Source of the DNA: Lentilactobacillus diolivorans DSM 14421 | Lineage (GTDB): Bacteria > Bacillota > Bacilli > Lactobacillales > Lactobacillaceae | Direction: 5' to 3' | NCBI RefSeq assembly: GCF_001434255.1 | Contig: NZ_AZEY01000068.1 | Location: forward strand, 36,592-100,591 | DNA length: 64,000 nucleotides | Shown: positions 27,494 through 35,890 of the stretch, in pieces | Layout of the letters: each line of letters starts with the position of its first letter | Position numbering within the stretch: position 1 is the stretch's first letter | Position numbers and translations under genes: made by a program | The notes under the pieces: generated by a model | What the model was told of the DNA's origin: nothing | Database searches by the model: none | Seen by the model: the letters and a program-made list of their open reading frames with translations, nothing else

Positions 27494-27541
27494 TATCTTT
27501 TTCTCCTATCTTTTAAAACGCGTTCTGATCATCAACATGCG

Positions 27542-28291
27542 TTAACAGACAATTTGTTTTGCCATCAAATGTGTTCCGGCGTGTTTAATTTCATTTGTAA
27601 TTTCAACTTTTTTGACGCCATTTTGAATGGCCTCAAACGCTGCTAAAATTTTGGGCTTCATGCCTGCTTTAATCACATTATTAGCAAGCAACTTTTGTGC
27701 CTTATACTGTGTCAAACTGTCAACAATGTGATCGGCAACCATGACACCGGGAACATCAGTCAATAGAATTAATTTATCAGCACCAATTAATCGAGCGATT
27801 CCAGCAGCGGCAGCATCACCATTAACATTTAAGAATTTGCCCGCTTTAGTGACAACCAACGGTGCGCAGACGCCAATCTGCTGCTGTAGAACTTCAGTTA
27901 TGTACTTTTGATTGATGCTGGTGACTTTACCAACCTCACCATAAACATTTTGATCAAGATAATCACCAAAGACCACTGGATGACCAGTTGCGTTTAGGCC
28001 CATAACCGGCAGTTCATTAGCAGTGAGATGCTGACACAATGCTGGTTGCACTAACCCAAGGAGAACCGCTTGAGTCACTTTAATTGTTTCTAAATCGGTC
28101 ACTCGAATTCCGTCAATCTTTTTAACAGGTAAATTTAATTTTGAACTCCAGTTGGAAATTTGGGGACCACCACCATGAACAATCAAAATTTGATCGCCCT
28201 TTTGATGCCACTGATGTAGCTGTTGATAAAATTCCGTTGAAAGATGATCGGTTGCGTTACCACCGATTTTGATCACAATCGTCTGACTCAT
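27542..28291 (-). CDS. argB: acetylglutamate kinase
   Basis: This 249-residue amino acid kinase phosphorylates N-acetylglutamate. It has the N-terminal nucleotide loop VIKIGGNA, the substrate loop IVHGGGPQIS near residue 40, and the NVNGDAAAAGIARLIGADKLILLTDVPGV block near residue 165. The absence of the long N-terminal helix found in arginine-inhibited kinases suggests a feedback-insensitive form, consistent with ArgJ carrying the control (inference). Third gene of the arg operon. Confidence 0.95.
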   Translation of the reverse strand: MSQTIVIKIGGNATDHLSTEFYQQLHQWHQKGDQILIVHGGGPQISNWSSKLNLPVKKIDGIRVTDLETIKVTQAVLLGLVQPALCQHLTANELPVMGLNATGHPVVFGDYLDQNVYGEVGKVTSINQKYITEVLQQQIGVCAPLVVTKAGKFLNVNGDAAAAGIARLIGADKLILLTDVPGVMVADHIVDSLTQYKAQKLLANNVIKAGMKPKILAAFEAIQNGVKKVEITNEIKHAGTHLMAKQIVC

Positions 28292-28416
28292 AAAAGGTCA
28301 CCTCGTTAAATTTAAATAATGGCATAATAGTTATCTATTCAATCGCTGCGACTGAAGAATCGGTCACTATGATCAGTCTAATTTTGAAAAGGACACTAAG
28401 TTCCTTCATCAAACCT

Positions 28417-29625
28417 TTAGCTCCGGTAGGCCGCATTAATTTGAACATATTTATAAGTCAAATCACAACCCCAAGCAGTGCCAAATGCATCACCAACATT
28501 CAGATCAACATCAATCGTCACCTTTTTGGCCTTTAAGCTTTCAGCAATCTTATCCTCATTAAAGCCGGTTCCCATACTATTTTTTACGAGTTGGATGCCA
28601 TTTACTGATACGCTGACCCCATCCACATCCAAATGAACGTTGGTTTGTCCCAATGCTTGCATAATCCGGCCCCAATTGGCATCTTCGCCAAAGATCATTG
28701 CTTTCACTAAATTTGAACCAACAATTTCTTTAGCCGCCTGTTGCGCCTCATTGCGATTAGCAGCGCCAGAGACGTTAACCTCAACCAACTTGGAAGCCCC
28801 CTCACCATCACCGGCAATGGCCTGTGCTAATTTAGTTAAGACAGTTTTAAAAGCTGAAACAAAGGTTGGATAATCCGGATGATTTGTTGTCAGCGGTTGG
28901 TTTTGAGCCATCCCATTAGCCATCACAATCACCATATCATTAGTTGATGTATCGCCATCCACTGTGATTTGATTAAACGTCTGATCAACTGTCGTACTTA
29001 ATAATGATTGTAGTTGGTCACCGGCAATCGCCGCATCCGTGGTCACAAAGCCCAACATCGTCGCCATATTCGGATGAATCATTCCGGAGCCTTTGCAAAA
29101 ACCAGTCAATGTGACCGGCTGATTGTCAATTAAACACTTAACGGTAATTGTTTTAGGATGGGTGTCTGTTGTTAAAACTGCCTTCGTCACCGCATCTGTT
29201 TTAGTCAAATCCAGTTTGGAAATGCCATTCTCAATCTTGACCATTGGCAGTAATTCACCAATCACACCTGTTGAAGCAACACCAACCAGCTTGGGATTAA
29301 TGTCTAATTTTTCAGCTGCTAACTGTTGCATCGTTTCTGCATCAGTCATCCCCTGGTCACCATTACATGAATTTGCATTTCCCGCGTTCATTACCATTGC
29401 CTGTAAACAGTGGTCAAGATTAATGGTTTGTTTAGTCAAAGTCGTCGGGGCAGCTTGAAATTGATTAGTGGTATAAACCCCAGCGGCTGATGCCGGCACC
29501 TTGGAATAAAGCCATCCCAAGTCATCGCCAGTCGCCTTTAAACCCGAGTGAGCCGCGTCCGAATAAAAACCATTTGGCCACTCAAATTTACTAATTTCAA
29601 TTGAATTTTCACTTTCCATCTGCAT
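28417..29625 (-). CDS. argJ: bifunctional ornithine acetyltransferase / N-acetylglutamate synthase
   Basis: ArgJ moves the acetyl group from N-acetylornithine to glutamate and, when bifunctional, also makes N-acetylglutamate from acetyl-CoA. The self-cleavage site is present as KGSGMIHPNMATMLGFVTTDA, where the bond before Thr in ATML is cut to give alpha and beta chains. The 402-residue length is normal. ATG at 29625 follows AGAGGAAGAG. It is second in the operon and 28 bp after argC. Confidence 0.95.
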   Translation of the reverse strand: MQMESENSIEISKFEWPNGFYSDAAHSGLKATGDDLGWLYSKVPASAAGVYTTNQFQAAPTTLTKQTINLDHCLQAMVMNAGNANSCNGDQGMTDAETMQQLAAEKLDINPKLVGVASTGVIGELLPMVKIENGISKLDLTKTDAVTKAVLTTDTHPKTITVKCLIDNQPVTLTGFCKGSGMIHPNMATMLGFVTTDAAIAGDQLQSLLSTTVDQTFNQITVDGDTSTNDMVIVMANGMAQNQPLTTNHPDYPTFVSAFKTVLTKLAQAIAGDGEGASKLVEVNVSGAANRNEAQQAAKEIVGSNLVKAMIFGEDANWGRIMQALGQTNVHLDVDGVSVSVNGIQLVKNSMGTGFNEDKIAESLKAKKVTIDVDLNVGDAFGTAWGCDLTYKYVQINAAYRS

Positions 29626-29653
29626 GTCAATCTCTTCCTCTCAAAATGAAATG

Positions 29654-30679
29654 TTAAGGTAAAAACGTTTGTAAGTTCAGGCCACTTGATTCTGGATAGT
29701 CAAACAGCTGATTAAAGTTCTGGATTGCCTGGCCGGCTGCCCCCTTTAATAAGTTATCAATCACACTATCAATTGTTACAGTGTTCGTTGCTGGATTATA
29801 GATGGCACCAATATCGCAGTTATTAGTCCCAACCACTTGTTTGATATCCGGTAAAGCTTCGCCCAGAAAATGGACAAATGGTTTATCATTATAAGTTTGA
29901 GAAAATGCTTTATCGATCATAATTCCGTCAACCCCCGGTTTAGCCTTCGCGTAGATTGTTGCCATGATTCCCCGCGTAATTGGAATTAGCGTCGTCATGA
30001 ATTGAATGGCCGAAACATTAATATCCCAACTTTGCAGTTCATTGACAATTTCAGGAATATGCTGATGCGTATTAGGTTTATAGATCTGCAAATTATCATT
30101 AACTTGAGTGAAATGTGTCAGAGGCGATAAAGCCTTTCCTGCCCCGGATGTTCCTGACTTGGCATCAACAATGATCGAGTTGAGTTCAATTAGATGCTGT
30201 TGGATTAAGGGTGCCAATCCCAACAAGGTCGCTGTCGCGTAACATCCCGGATTGGCGATGTATGAATGGCCGCTTGCTAATTCAAACTCCGCCAACCCAT
30301 ATTGGGCTTGATCAAGATCGCGCTGAGACGCTGCCGGCTTATGATACCAGTGTTCATAGTCACTCTGGTTGAGCCGCATATCACCGGATAAATCAATAAC
30401 CGGAAAGTTTGCTTCTATATAATCAGATGCAATTTTTGAAGTCACACCAGCTGGAGTTGCAAAAAAAGCGACTTGATTATCGTTAACGATATCAGAGTCT
30501 TCATATGGAAGAACTTCAGTGTGATCATCGTGGAAAATTGGTAGGATTGTATTTAATTCGGTTGGTTCATTTAAGTTATGATCGTAAATATGAATTTTGG
30601 TCACGTTGGGGTGATTTTGCAGTAATTGGTACAGTACCATTCCTGCATATCCCGTAATCCCCACTAATGCTACTTCCAT
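29654..30679 (-). CDS. argC: N-acetyl-gamma-glutamyl-phosphate reductase
   Basis: This 341-residue NADPH-dependent enzyme reduces N-acetylglutamyl phosphate to the semialdehyde. It has the Rossmann start EVALVGITGYAGMVLYQLL, the catalytic cysteine in IANPGCYATATLLGL near residue 148 and GTSGAGKAL after it. First gene of argCJBD. ATG (30679) is preferred over the TTG before it because AGAGG lies 7 nt upstream. No argR, argF or argGH is found nearby. Confidence 0.95.
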   Translation of the reverse strand: MEVALVGITGYAGMVLYQLLQNHPNVTKIHIYDHNLNEPTELNTILPIFHDDHTEVLPYEDSDIVNDNQVAFFATPAGVTSKIASDYIEANFPVIDLSGDMRLNQSDYEHWYHKPAASQRDLDQAQYGLAEFELASGHSYIANPGCYATATLLGLAPLIQQHLIELNSIIVDAKSGTSGAGKALSPLTHFTQVNDNLQIYKPNTHQHIPEIVNELQSWDINVSAIQFMTTLIPITRGIMATIYAKAKPGVDGIMIDKAFSQTYNDKPFVHFLGEALPDIKQVVGTNNCDIGAIYNPATNTVTIDSVIDNLLKGAAGQAIQNFNQLFDYPESSGLNLQTFLP

Positions 30680-30708
30680 CAAATCGCCTCTGGTTTATTC
30701 GTTATTTT

Positions 30709-30722
30709 CGTATATTAATGAA
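30709..30722 (-). promoter_or_regulatory. possible ARG box upstream of argC
   Basis: TTCATTAATATACG, about 30 bp upstream of the argC start, resembles the AT-rich ARG-box half operator recognised by ArgR/AhrC, and a partly similar stretch (TTATTCGTTATTTTCG) lies next to it. The match is only approximate. Confidence 0.3.
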
Positions 30723-30889
30723 TTGAAAACAGCTTACAACGGGATAGCATAAAATGCAAGTCTTTTTAGATTTATTCATTAATTTATTTTCAAATCAATA
30801 TTTATACATCTTTATGATGATTATTCACCTAGTTACGTTAAAGACGATTATCGAAATAACGAATATTTATGTACTGATCAGCAACAAAA

Positions 30890-31003
30890 GGGGCTGGGAC
30901 AAATGTAATTTTGTCCCAGCCTCTGTTCGTGTAAACACGATTGTTACCGAGCGAAAACGCGGGACAAAAGGCAACTTCCGGCCGTGTAACCGAATTATCC
31001 AAA
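30890..31003 (+). repeat. second dispersed element, copy 1
   Basis: Head hairpin GGCTGGGACAAA...TTTGTCCCAGCC, then CTCTGTTCGTGTAAACACG and the core GTTACCGAGCG...AAAGGCAACTTCCGGCCGTGTAACCG. It lies 35 bp from palindromic copy D and faces it. An open frame across this region is not a gene. Confidence 0.7.
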
Positions 31004-31037
31004 TATCCAAGTTCAGAATATCTCGCTTAACTTGTTA

Positions 31038-31173
31038 CTTAGTAAAAACGTGGGCCAGCAAGCAGACCCCAGAATATAAGCCCCCTAACTTAACATTCCA
31101 AAATCGGGAATATCAAGTTAGGGGGCTTATATTCTGGGGTCTAACCGCTTGCTGGCCCACTCTGTTTACTAAG
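31038..31173 (-). repeat. large palindromic element, copy D (fully paired)
   Basis: The copy folds along nearly its whole 136 bp, from CTTAGTAAA (31038) to TTTACTAAG (31173). On the minus strand the left half is CAGAGTGGGCCAGCAAGC, GGTT, AGACCCC, AGA, ATATAAG; the right half has TCT in place of GGCC, so the usual internal loop is closed. The inner stem is CCCCCTAACTT with AAGTTAGGGGG on the plus strand. It lies about 135 bp downstream of metY in the same orientation. Confidence 0.85.
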
Positions 31174-31308
31174 AAGGGGTCCAAAATATATCTTTAGCAA
31201 AATTAAGGTTGATTTATTCGGTCACTAAGTCTAAATTAAATCGCTTTTATCAATAATATGCACTCAAGCAATGCACATCATTAATCCACAATCGCCATCG
31301 CAACAAAA

Positions 31309-32649
31309 CTAATCACGATCTTTTGGTGCCCCCACTTTTTCATCAACTTCTTCGACTGCCGGAATTTTATCTAATGCTTGACTTAAATCAGCGATCAAGT
31401 CATCTGCATTTTCAACCCCAACTGAAACCCGAATTAAGTCTGGGGTAATGCCAGCCTCTTTAAGCTCTTCTTCATTAAGTTGCGCGTGAGTCGTTGAAGC
31501 CGGGTGAATAATTAATGATTTGGCATCGGCAACGTTAGCCAACAGTGAGAATAATTTCAAGTTCTGAATCAATTCCTTGCCGGCTTTTTCGCCGCCTTTG
31601 AGTCCAAGAGTGAAGATTGAACCAACTCCCTTTGGGAAATACTTCTTAGCCAAATCATGATACTTACTATCCTCAAGTCCCGGATAATTAATCCAAGCCA
31701 CCTTGGGATTGTTATGAAGAAAGTTAACAATCTTCTTAGTATTCTCAACATGGCGTTCAACCCGTAACGATAGTGATTCCAATCCTTGAAGTAATAAGAA
31801 GGAATTAAATGGGCTGATGGTTGCCCCAAGATCCCGGAGTGATTCTGCCCGAACCTTGGTCGTAAAGGCAGCCCCGCCAAGATCAGCAAAGACCAATCCA
31901 TTATATTGGGCATTCGGCTCAGTGAAGCCTGGATATCTGCCACTGGCTTTCCAATCAAATTTACCATTCTCCACAATAACACCACCCATTGTGGTTCCGT
32001 GACCACCGATAAATTTAGTTGCGGAGTGAACCACAACATCGGCACCATGGTCAAGTGGCCGAACCAGATAAGGAGTTCCAAATGTATTGTCAACAATCAA
32101 GATAATCCCATATTTGTGAGCTACAGCCGCGATGGCTTCAAAGTCAACCAGGTTGATGCCCGGGTTACCAATACTTTCAACGTAAAGTGCCTTAGTATGT
32201 TCGTTAATTGGTGCTTCAAAATTCTCCGGGTCATCTGGATCAACAAAGTGAGTCTTAATTCCCAGTTTTGGCAAAGTCACATTAAATAAATTGAACGTCC
32301 CGCCATATAAAGTACTTGCCGAAACAATTTCATCACCTTTGCCGGCGATGTTCAAAATTGCGGCAGTGATGGCAGCTGATCCGGTTGCCAAGGTCACACC
32401 ACCAGTCCCATTCTCAAGTGCAGCAACCCGTTTGTCCACAACATCGGTCGTTGGGTTGGTTAACCGGGTATAAATATTACCGGGATCGGTCAATCCAAAG
32501 CGACCGGCAGCTTGTTCCGGACTGTCAAAAACATAGGATGTTGTCTGATAAATCGGCACTGCTCGTGACCCGGTTTCGTCAACGGTTTGACCAGCATGGA
32601 CTTGTAATGTTTCAAAATGTAAGTTTTTGTCTAAATTTTCTTCTGTCAT
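31309..32649 (-). CDS. metY: O-acetylhomoserine aminocarboxypropyltransferase (sulfhydrylase)
   Basis: This PLP enzyme of the Cys/Met metabolism family makes homocysteine from O-acetylhomoserine and sulfide. The 446-residue length fits MetY rather than the shorter MetB/MetC. Landmarks are [11 protein letters not shown] at the start, [12 protein letters not shown], and the Schiff-base lysine in [19 protein letters not shown]. The ATG at 32649 overlaps the metA stop as ATGA, so the two are coupled; the open frame extends further upstream but inside metA. Likely controlled by the Met T-box ahead of metA. Confidence 0.93.
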   Translation of the reverse strand: MTEENLDKNLHFETLQVHAGQTVDETGSRAVPIYQTTSYVFDSPEQAAGRFGLTDPGNIYTRLTNPTTDVVDKRVAALENGTGGVTLATGSAAITAAILNIAGKGDEIVSASTLYGGTFNLFNVTLPKLGIKTHFVDPDDPENFEAPINEHTKALYVESIGNPGINLVDFEAIAAVAHKYGIILIVDNTFGTPYLVRPLDHGADVVVHSATKFIGGHGTTMGGVIVENGKFDWKASGRYPGFTEPNAQYNGLVFADLGGAAFTTKVRAESLRDLGATISPFNSFLLLQGLESLSLRVERHVENTKKIVNFLHNNPKVAWINYPGLEDSKYHDLAKKYFPKGVGSIFTLGLKGGEKAGKELIQNLKLFSLLANVADAKSLIIHPASTTHAQLNEEELKEAGITPDLIRVSVGVENADDLIADLSQALDKIPAVEEVDEKVGAPKDRD

Positions 32650-33521
32650 ATTGATAATCTCACTTTCGTATCTACTAAAAGTTGCGTCCAATTTTGATAA
32701 AATTGCTGACTGGCATCCTTCCAGGAATATCGAACCTCGGTTGCATCAGAATTTGTAAAGTAATCGATAGGTAGTTGAATTGGCAGATTCTTCTGAAGAT
32801 CACGATGATATTCCTCGGCAAGGGTCTGTTCCTGATATTCAGGATGACCGGTCACATATGTGGTGTGATATTTCGGTGCTGATAAAATGATTGGCCCGGA
32901 TTGCGGTGCAGAGGCAATCACGGTTAAACCGGTTGGAACCACCGTTTCATCAAGCACGATTTCAGTATGTCGAGATTGTGGCATTTTTAGAAGCCCCCCT
33001 GCCCCAAAGCCGCGTGCCAACGGTGATTCATGGGCGACTTTGGTTGCGGTAAAGATCCCAAATAATTTAGTTGGCAACAATCGTTTTTGAATTCCAAAAT
33101 CATGATACAAACCTGCTTGAGCAGCCCAGCACTCATCTAATTCTTCGGTCACATGCGTGCGACCCCATTCAATAATTGTTTGAACTTCATCCCAATAATC
33201 AACTTGATCAAATGGCAGGGTTTCAACAGGCGCACCGGTGATAATCAAGCCATCAAAATGCTGATCGCGTATCTCATCGAAGCTAGCATAATCTTGCTGA
33301 ATCTTATTACGCGGAGTGCCATGGAAATGATGGCTGACAGGATACATAAATGTCAGTACAGCATCTGAATCCAATTGATTAAATCGTGATAAAAATTGTC
33401 GTTCTGTATTTTTTCTGGTCGGCATTAAATTCAAAATTAAAATTGATAGTGGTTGATGTAAATCCTGATTAGGCCATTCACCGGCCGCATGTAGAAATCC
33501 ATTTGTTGCATTTGCTGTCAT
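32646..33521 (-). CDS. metA: homoserine O-acetyltransferase (MetA family)
   Basis: MetA-family acyltransferase that activates homoserine for methionine synthesis. Cys131 in [16 protein letters not shown] is the acyl-accepting nucleophile and [19 protein letters not shown] holds the catalytic His and Glu. At the position that sets acyl-donor choice the sequence is GAPVE (Glu100), the form linked to acetyl-CoA rather than succinyl-CoA, which agrees with the MetY partner. I start at ATG 33521, 9 nt after AAGGAG; the open frame's extra 29 codons overlap the T-box terminator hairpin and are not coding. Confidence 0.93.
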   Translation of the reverse strand: MTANATNGFLHAAGEWPNQDLHQPLSILILNLMPTRKNTERQFLSRFNQLDSDAVLTFMYPVSHHFHGTPRNKIQQDYASFDEIRDQHFDGLIITGAPVETLPFDQVDYWDEVQTIIEWGRTHVTEELDECWAAQAGLYHDFGIQKRLLPTKLFGIFTATKVAHESPLARGFGAGGLLKMPQSRHTEIVLDETVVPTGLTVIASAPQSGPIILSAPKYHTTYVTGHPEYQEQTLAEEYHRDLQKNLPIQLPIDYFTNSDATEVRYSWKDASQQFYQNWTQLLVDTKVRLSI

Positions 33522-33582
33522 CCAGATCATCTCCTTAATGGGTAACGCGCTAAGAGCAATCTTTTTAATTGCGTCATTAATT

Positions 33583-33870
33583 AAAAGCAAAAAAGCTTCC
33601 GTCCACATAGCGATAACTAAATATCGCTACGGGACGAAAGCTTCGTGATGCCACCCTGATTTGTTGTCATTTCACAATAACAACCTCGACAGGTACTCCC
33701 TTTAAGTTGGAATACCCCGCAATGTATCGGTCGCTACCGGACACCCTAGCCTTTGAACCGGATGTCAGACTCAGAGCTCATCTTCACGTCGCTGCAAATT
33801 GCTTCTTTCACCAAACAAAGCTCTCTGTCAAATTCGCATAAACGCTACTCTTCTCTTCAACGTCTAATGT
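33583..33870 (-). promoter_or_regulatory. T-box leader of metA-metY
   Basis: The minus strand shows the T-box core AGGGTGGCATCACG (33644-33657) and a terminator (AAGCTTTCGTCC with GGACGGAAGCTTTTTT, 33589-33643). The stem I region contains AGAGAG near 33810. An ATG at 33779-33781 lies in the expected specifier region (GTGAAGATGAGCTC), which would fit tRNA-Met. It should allow metA-metY expression when methionyl-tRNA runs low. Confidence 0.9.
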
Positions 33871-34000
33871 TTCTTTAATAATTGTCATTACTTTATCATC
33901 GTTAATCCAGGCTGTCAAGCTCTTACCAAAAAAAGTTTTCTATTTTTCTGCTATCAATTTCGCCTATAATAAATAAAAAGAGAGAACCGAGGAGCGAACC

Positions 34001-34777
34001 ATGTCTAATTCAATTTCAGAAGATGAATTAATTGCCGTTTGCGGCAAAATCGGTAAAATTTTACTGACCAGTGGTGCCGAAACGGCCCGGGTTGAAAGCA
34101 CCGTCGAATATATCGGCCGAGCTGCCCATTTTGAGATTACATGTCATGCCACCATCACAGCCTTGTTTGTCGGCGTTAAAAATCAAACCAAGACGCATTT
34201 GGTAAAGGCCCGTTTAGGAGACTTCAATTTACAAAAAGTTGATGAGATCAATACCACCTCTCGCAAATTTGTAACCGGAAAAATCGACTTCACGACCCTT
34301 GAAGAAAAGATCGACCAAATTGATCGGAAAGTGATCGACTTCAATTGGCCGTTAAAGATTTTGGGAGCAGGCATGGTGTCGGTTGCGCCGATGCTGCTGT
34401 TTAAAGCAACCTGGGCCGATTTATCATTAGCTTTTTTTGTTGGGATCATTGGCTACCTTATTGCTGTTTGGGCGGGCAAACATATCATGACCCCTTACGT
34501 TGCAGCCGGTTGTGGGGGATTTATCATTGGCTTCTTGGCAGCATTATTGGAGACACTTAGCATTGCCACGAGCGCCGGTAATATCATTGTCAGCGCACTG
34601 ATGCCACTTGTCCCGGGAGTAGCCATCACCAATTCGTTTCGCGAAATTATTGATCGGAATACCATTTCTGGACTTGTTCGGGCAGTCGATGCCATCATCA
34701 TCGCTGGTTCAATTGGCGCCGGCGTCGTCATCGGCATGTCACTATGTTCAATGATCACAGGGATAATTGGAGGTTAG
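34001..34777 (+). CDS. threonine/serine exporter, N-terminal half (second copy)
   Basis: This 258-residue ThrE-family protein has a soluble N-terminal domain (GKILLTSGAETARVESTVEYI) and five helices ending in the ALMPLVPGVAITNSFREIIDRN motif. It is the same family as the gene at 10.4 kb but diverged. GAGGAGCGAACC precedes the ATG. With the following ThrE_2 gene it would form a split exporter; the substrate could be an amino acid or dipeptide. Confidence 0.88.
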   Translation: MSNSISEDELIAVCGKIGKILLTSGAETARVESTVEYIGRAAHFEITCHATITALFVGVKNQTKTHLVKARLGDFNLQKVDEINTTSRKFVTGKIDFTTLEEKIDQIDRKVIDFNWPLKILGAGMVSVAPMLLFKATWADLSLAFFVGIIGYLIAVWAGKHIMTPYVAAGCGGFIIGFLAALLETLSIATSAGNIIVSALMPLVPGVAITNSFREIIDRNTISGLVRAVDAIIIAGSIGAGVVIGMSLCSMITGIIGG

Positions 34778-34779
34778 TC

Positions 34780-35244
34780 ATGGACGTTTTAATCGAATTT
34801 ATCGTGAGCTTTGCGTCTTCAGTTGGATTTGGCCTGATTACAAACGTTCCCCGTCGATCACTCCCGGCAGCCGGGATTACGGGCTCGGTTGCCTGGGTTG
34901 CCTATTATTTAGTTTTACAGGTGAACCACGGGCTAATATTACCCAATTTCACGGCCGCAATCGTGATCGGAATTCTTGGCAATATTTCAGCCGTTCTTTT
35001 TCGAGTTCCGGTTAATATTATCTATGTTCCCAGCCTCGTTTCACTGGTGCCTGGCGGCATTATGTATTTAGGAATGCGCAGCTTTACGTTGGGAAAAGAA
35101 TCAAGCACATCACAATACATGTTTAATTCCCTGACAATCGCGATCTCATTAGCTGTCGGGTTTGTAGTAGCGGAAGTTGTTTTTTATCGAATCAAGCCAC
35201 TACTTACCAGGCTCATCAATCATGCAAAAAAGTTTGAATCTTAA
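34780..35244 (+). CDS. threonine/serine exporter, C-terminal half (second copy)
   Basis: This 154-residue ThrE_2-type membrane protein has the motif SLVSLVPGGIMYLGMRSF. The ATG at 34780 lies 2 bp after the stop of the N-terminal half, with GGAGG inside the previous gene's end as ribosome site, so expression is coupled. An earlier in-frame ATG lies inside the upstream gene and is not needed. Confidence 0.88.
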   Translation: MDVLIEFIVSFASSVGFGLITNVPRRSLPAAGITGSVAWVAYYLVLQVNHGLILPNFTAAIVIGILGNISAVLFRVPVNIIYVPSLVSLVPGGIMYLGMRSFTLGKESSTSQYMFNSLTIAISLAVGFVVAEVVFYRIKPLLTRLINHAKKFES

Positions 35245-35250
35245 AGGTGA

Positions 35251-35517
35251 ATAGCCCTAAAATTTACTCATCAAGTTGTTGAAGCCATCAGGACCGCTAA
35301 AATTTTGGAAATTACCGACTTTGGTCCTCAAGACCCATCCGAAGACTTTGCCTATTTTGCGCAGAAACGACCCAGTTCATTTCTATACGTCGGCTGCGAC
35401 GTTGCTGACGGTCAAACTCACCCACATCACAGTCCTGACTTTTTGATGGATGAACGTTGTCTTTTAATTGCAGCAAAAGCAATGGGAGCCACTGTCTTAC
35501 AATATTTGGACAACTAA
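35251..35517 (+). pseudogene. C-terminal remnant of an M20 family amidohydrolase
   Basis: The frame encodes the C-terminal end of an M20 peptidase: LEITDFGPQDPSEDFAYFAQ, then PSSFLYVGC and HHSPDFLMDERCLLIAAKAM. The GxEDF and HHSxxFxxDE motifs, including the last metal-binding histidine, are clear. The N-terminal 300 or so residues with the other metal ligands are absent; a TGA precedes the remnant 6 bp after the ThrE_2 stop. It is likely a decayed gene once linked to the exporter. Confidence 0.75.
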
Positions 35518-35727
35518 TGTAATGATCCGTGACGACGGCTTAATCACAAATCTTTTCTGTCCGTTTTTTATTAAAAATAATTCTAATTATTCGAATCCAG
35601 GGAATATAAATAATTCACAAGAACTTTTTCTCGACGATTGAGATTCATTGCTGAATTGACAGTATTTAAATTCCCGAACAATAACTTTTTATTGATTTTT
35701 ATGACCATTTAAAATGAATTTTTTCGT

Positions 35728-35752
35728 CTAATTTAGAATAATTCTAAATTAG
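35728..35752. promoter_or_regulatory. perfect 25-bp palindrome resembling a PerR/Fur box
   Basis: The arms CTAATTTAGAAT and ATTCTAAATTAG flank a single A. The central 15 bp, TTAGAATAATTCTAA, differ at two symmetric positions from the PerR consensus TTATAATNATTATAA. It lies about 140 bp upstream of the NADH oxidase. A related half-conserved site is present at ahpC. Confidence 0.65.
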
Positions 35753-35890
35753 TGCCCAATCTTAGCTTGATATATGTTAAAGTAAATACAGAGGAGTCAC
35801 TCAGATCTTTACCTGGTACTCCCTAACACATATTAGAACTGTCAATTTCAATTCAGTAATTGATACATTATTCGAAAGGTGGAAATAAAC

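Noticed and set aside
30754-31197. Open frame of 147 codons between argC and metY
   Set aside because: It runs through two dispersed repeat elements; the apparent protein is an accident of the palindromes.
33522-33608. N-terminal 29-codon extension of metA
   Set aside because: It overlaps the T-box terminator and its T-run; the ribosome site favours the internal ATG at 33521.
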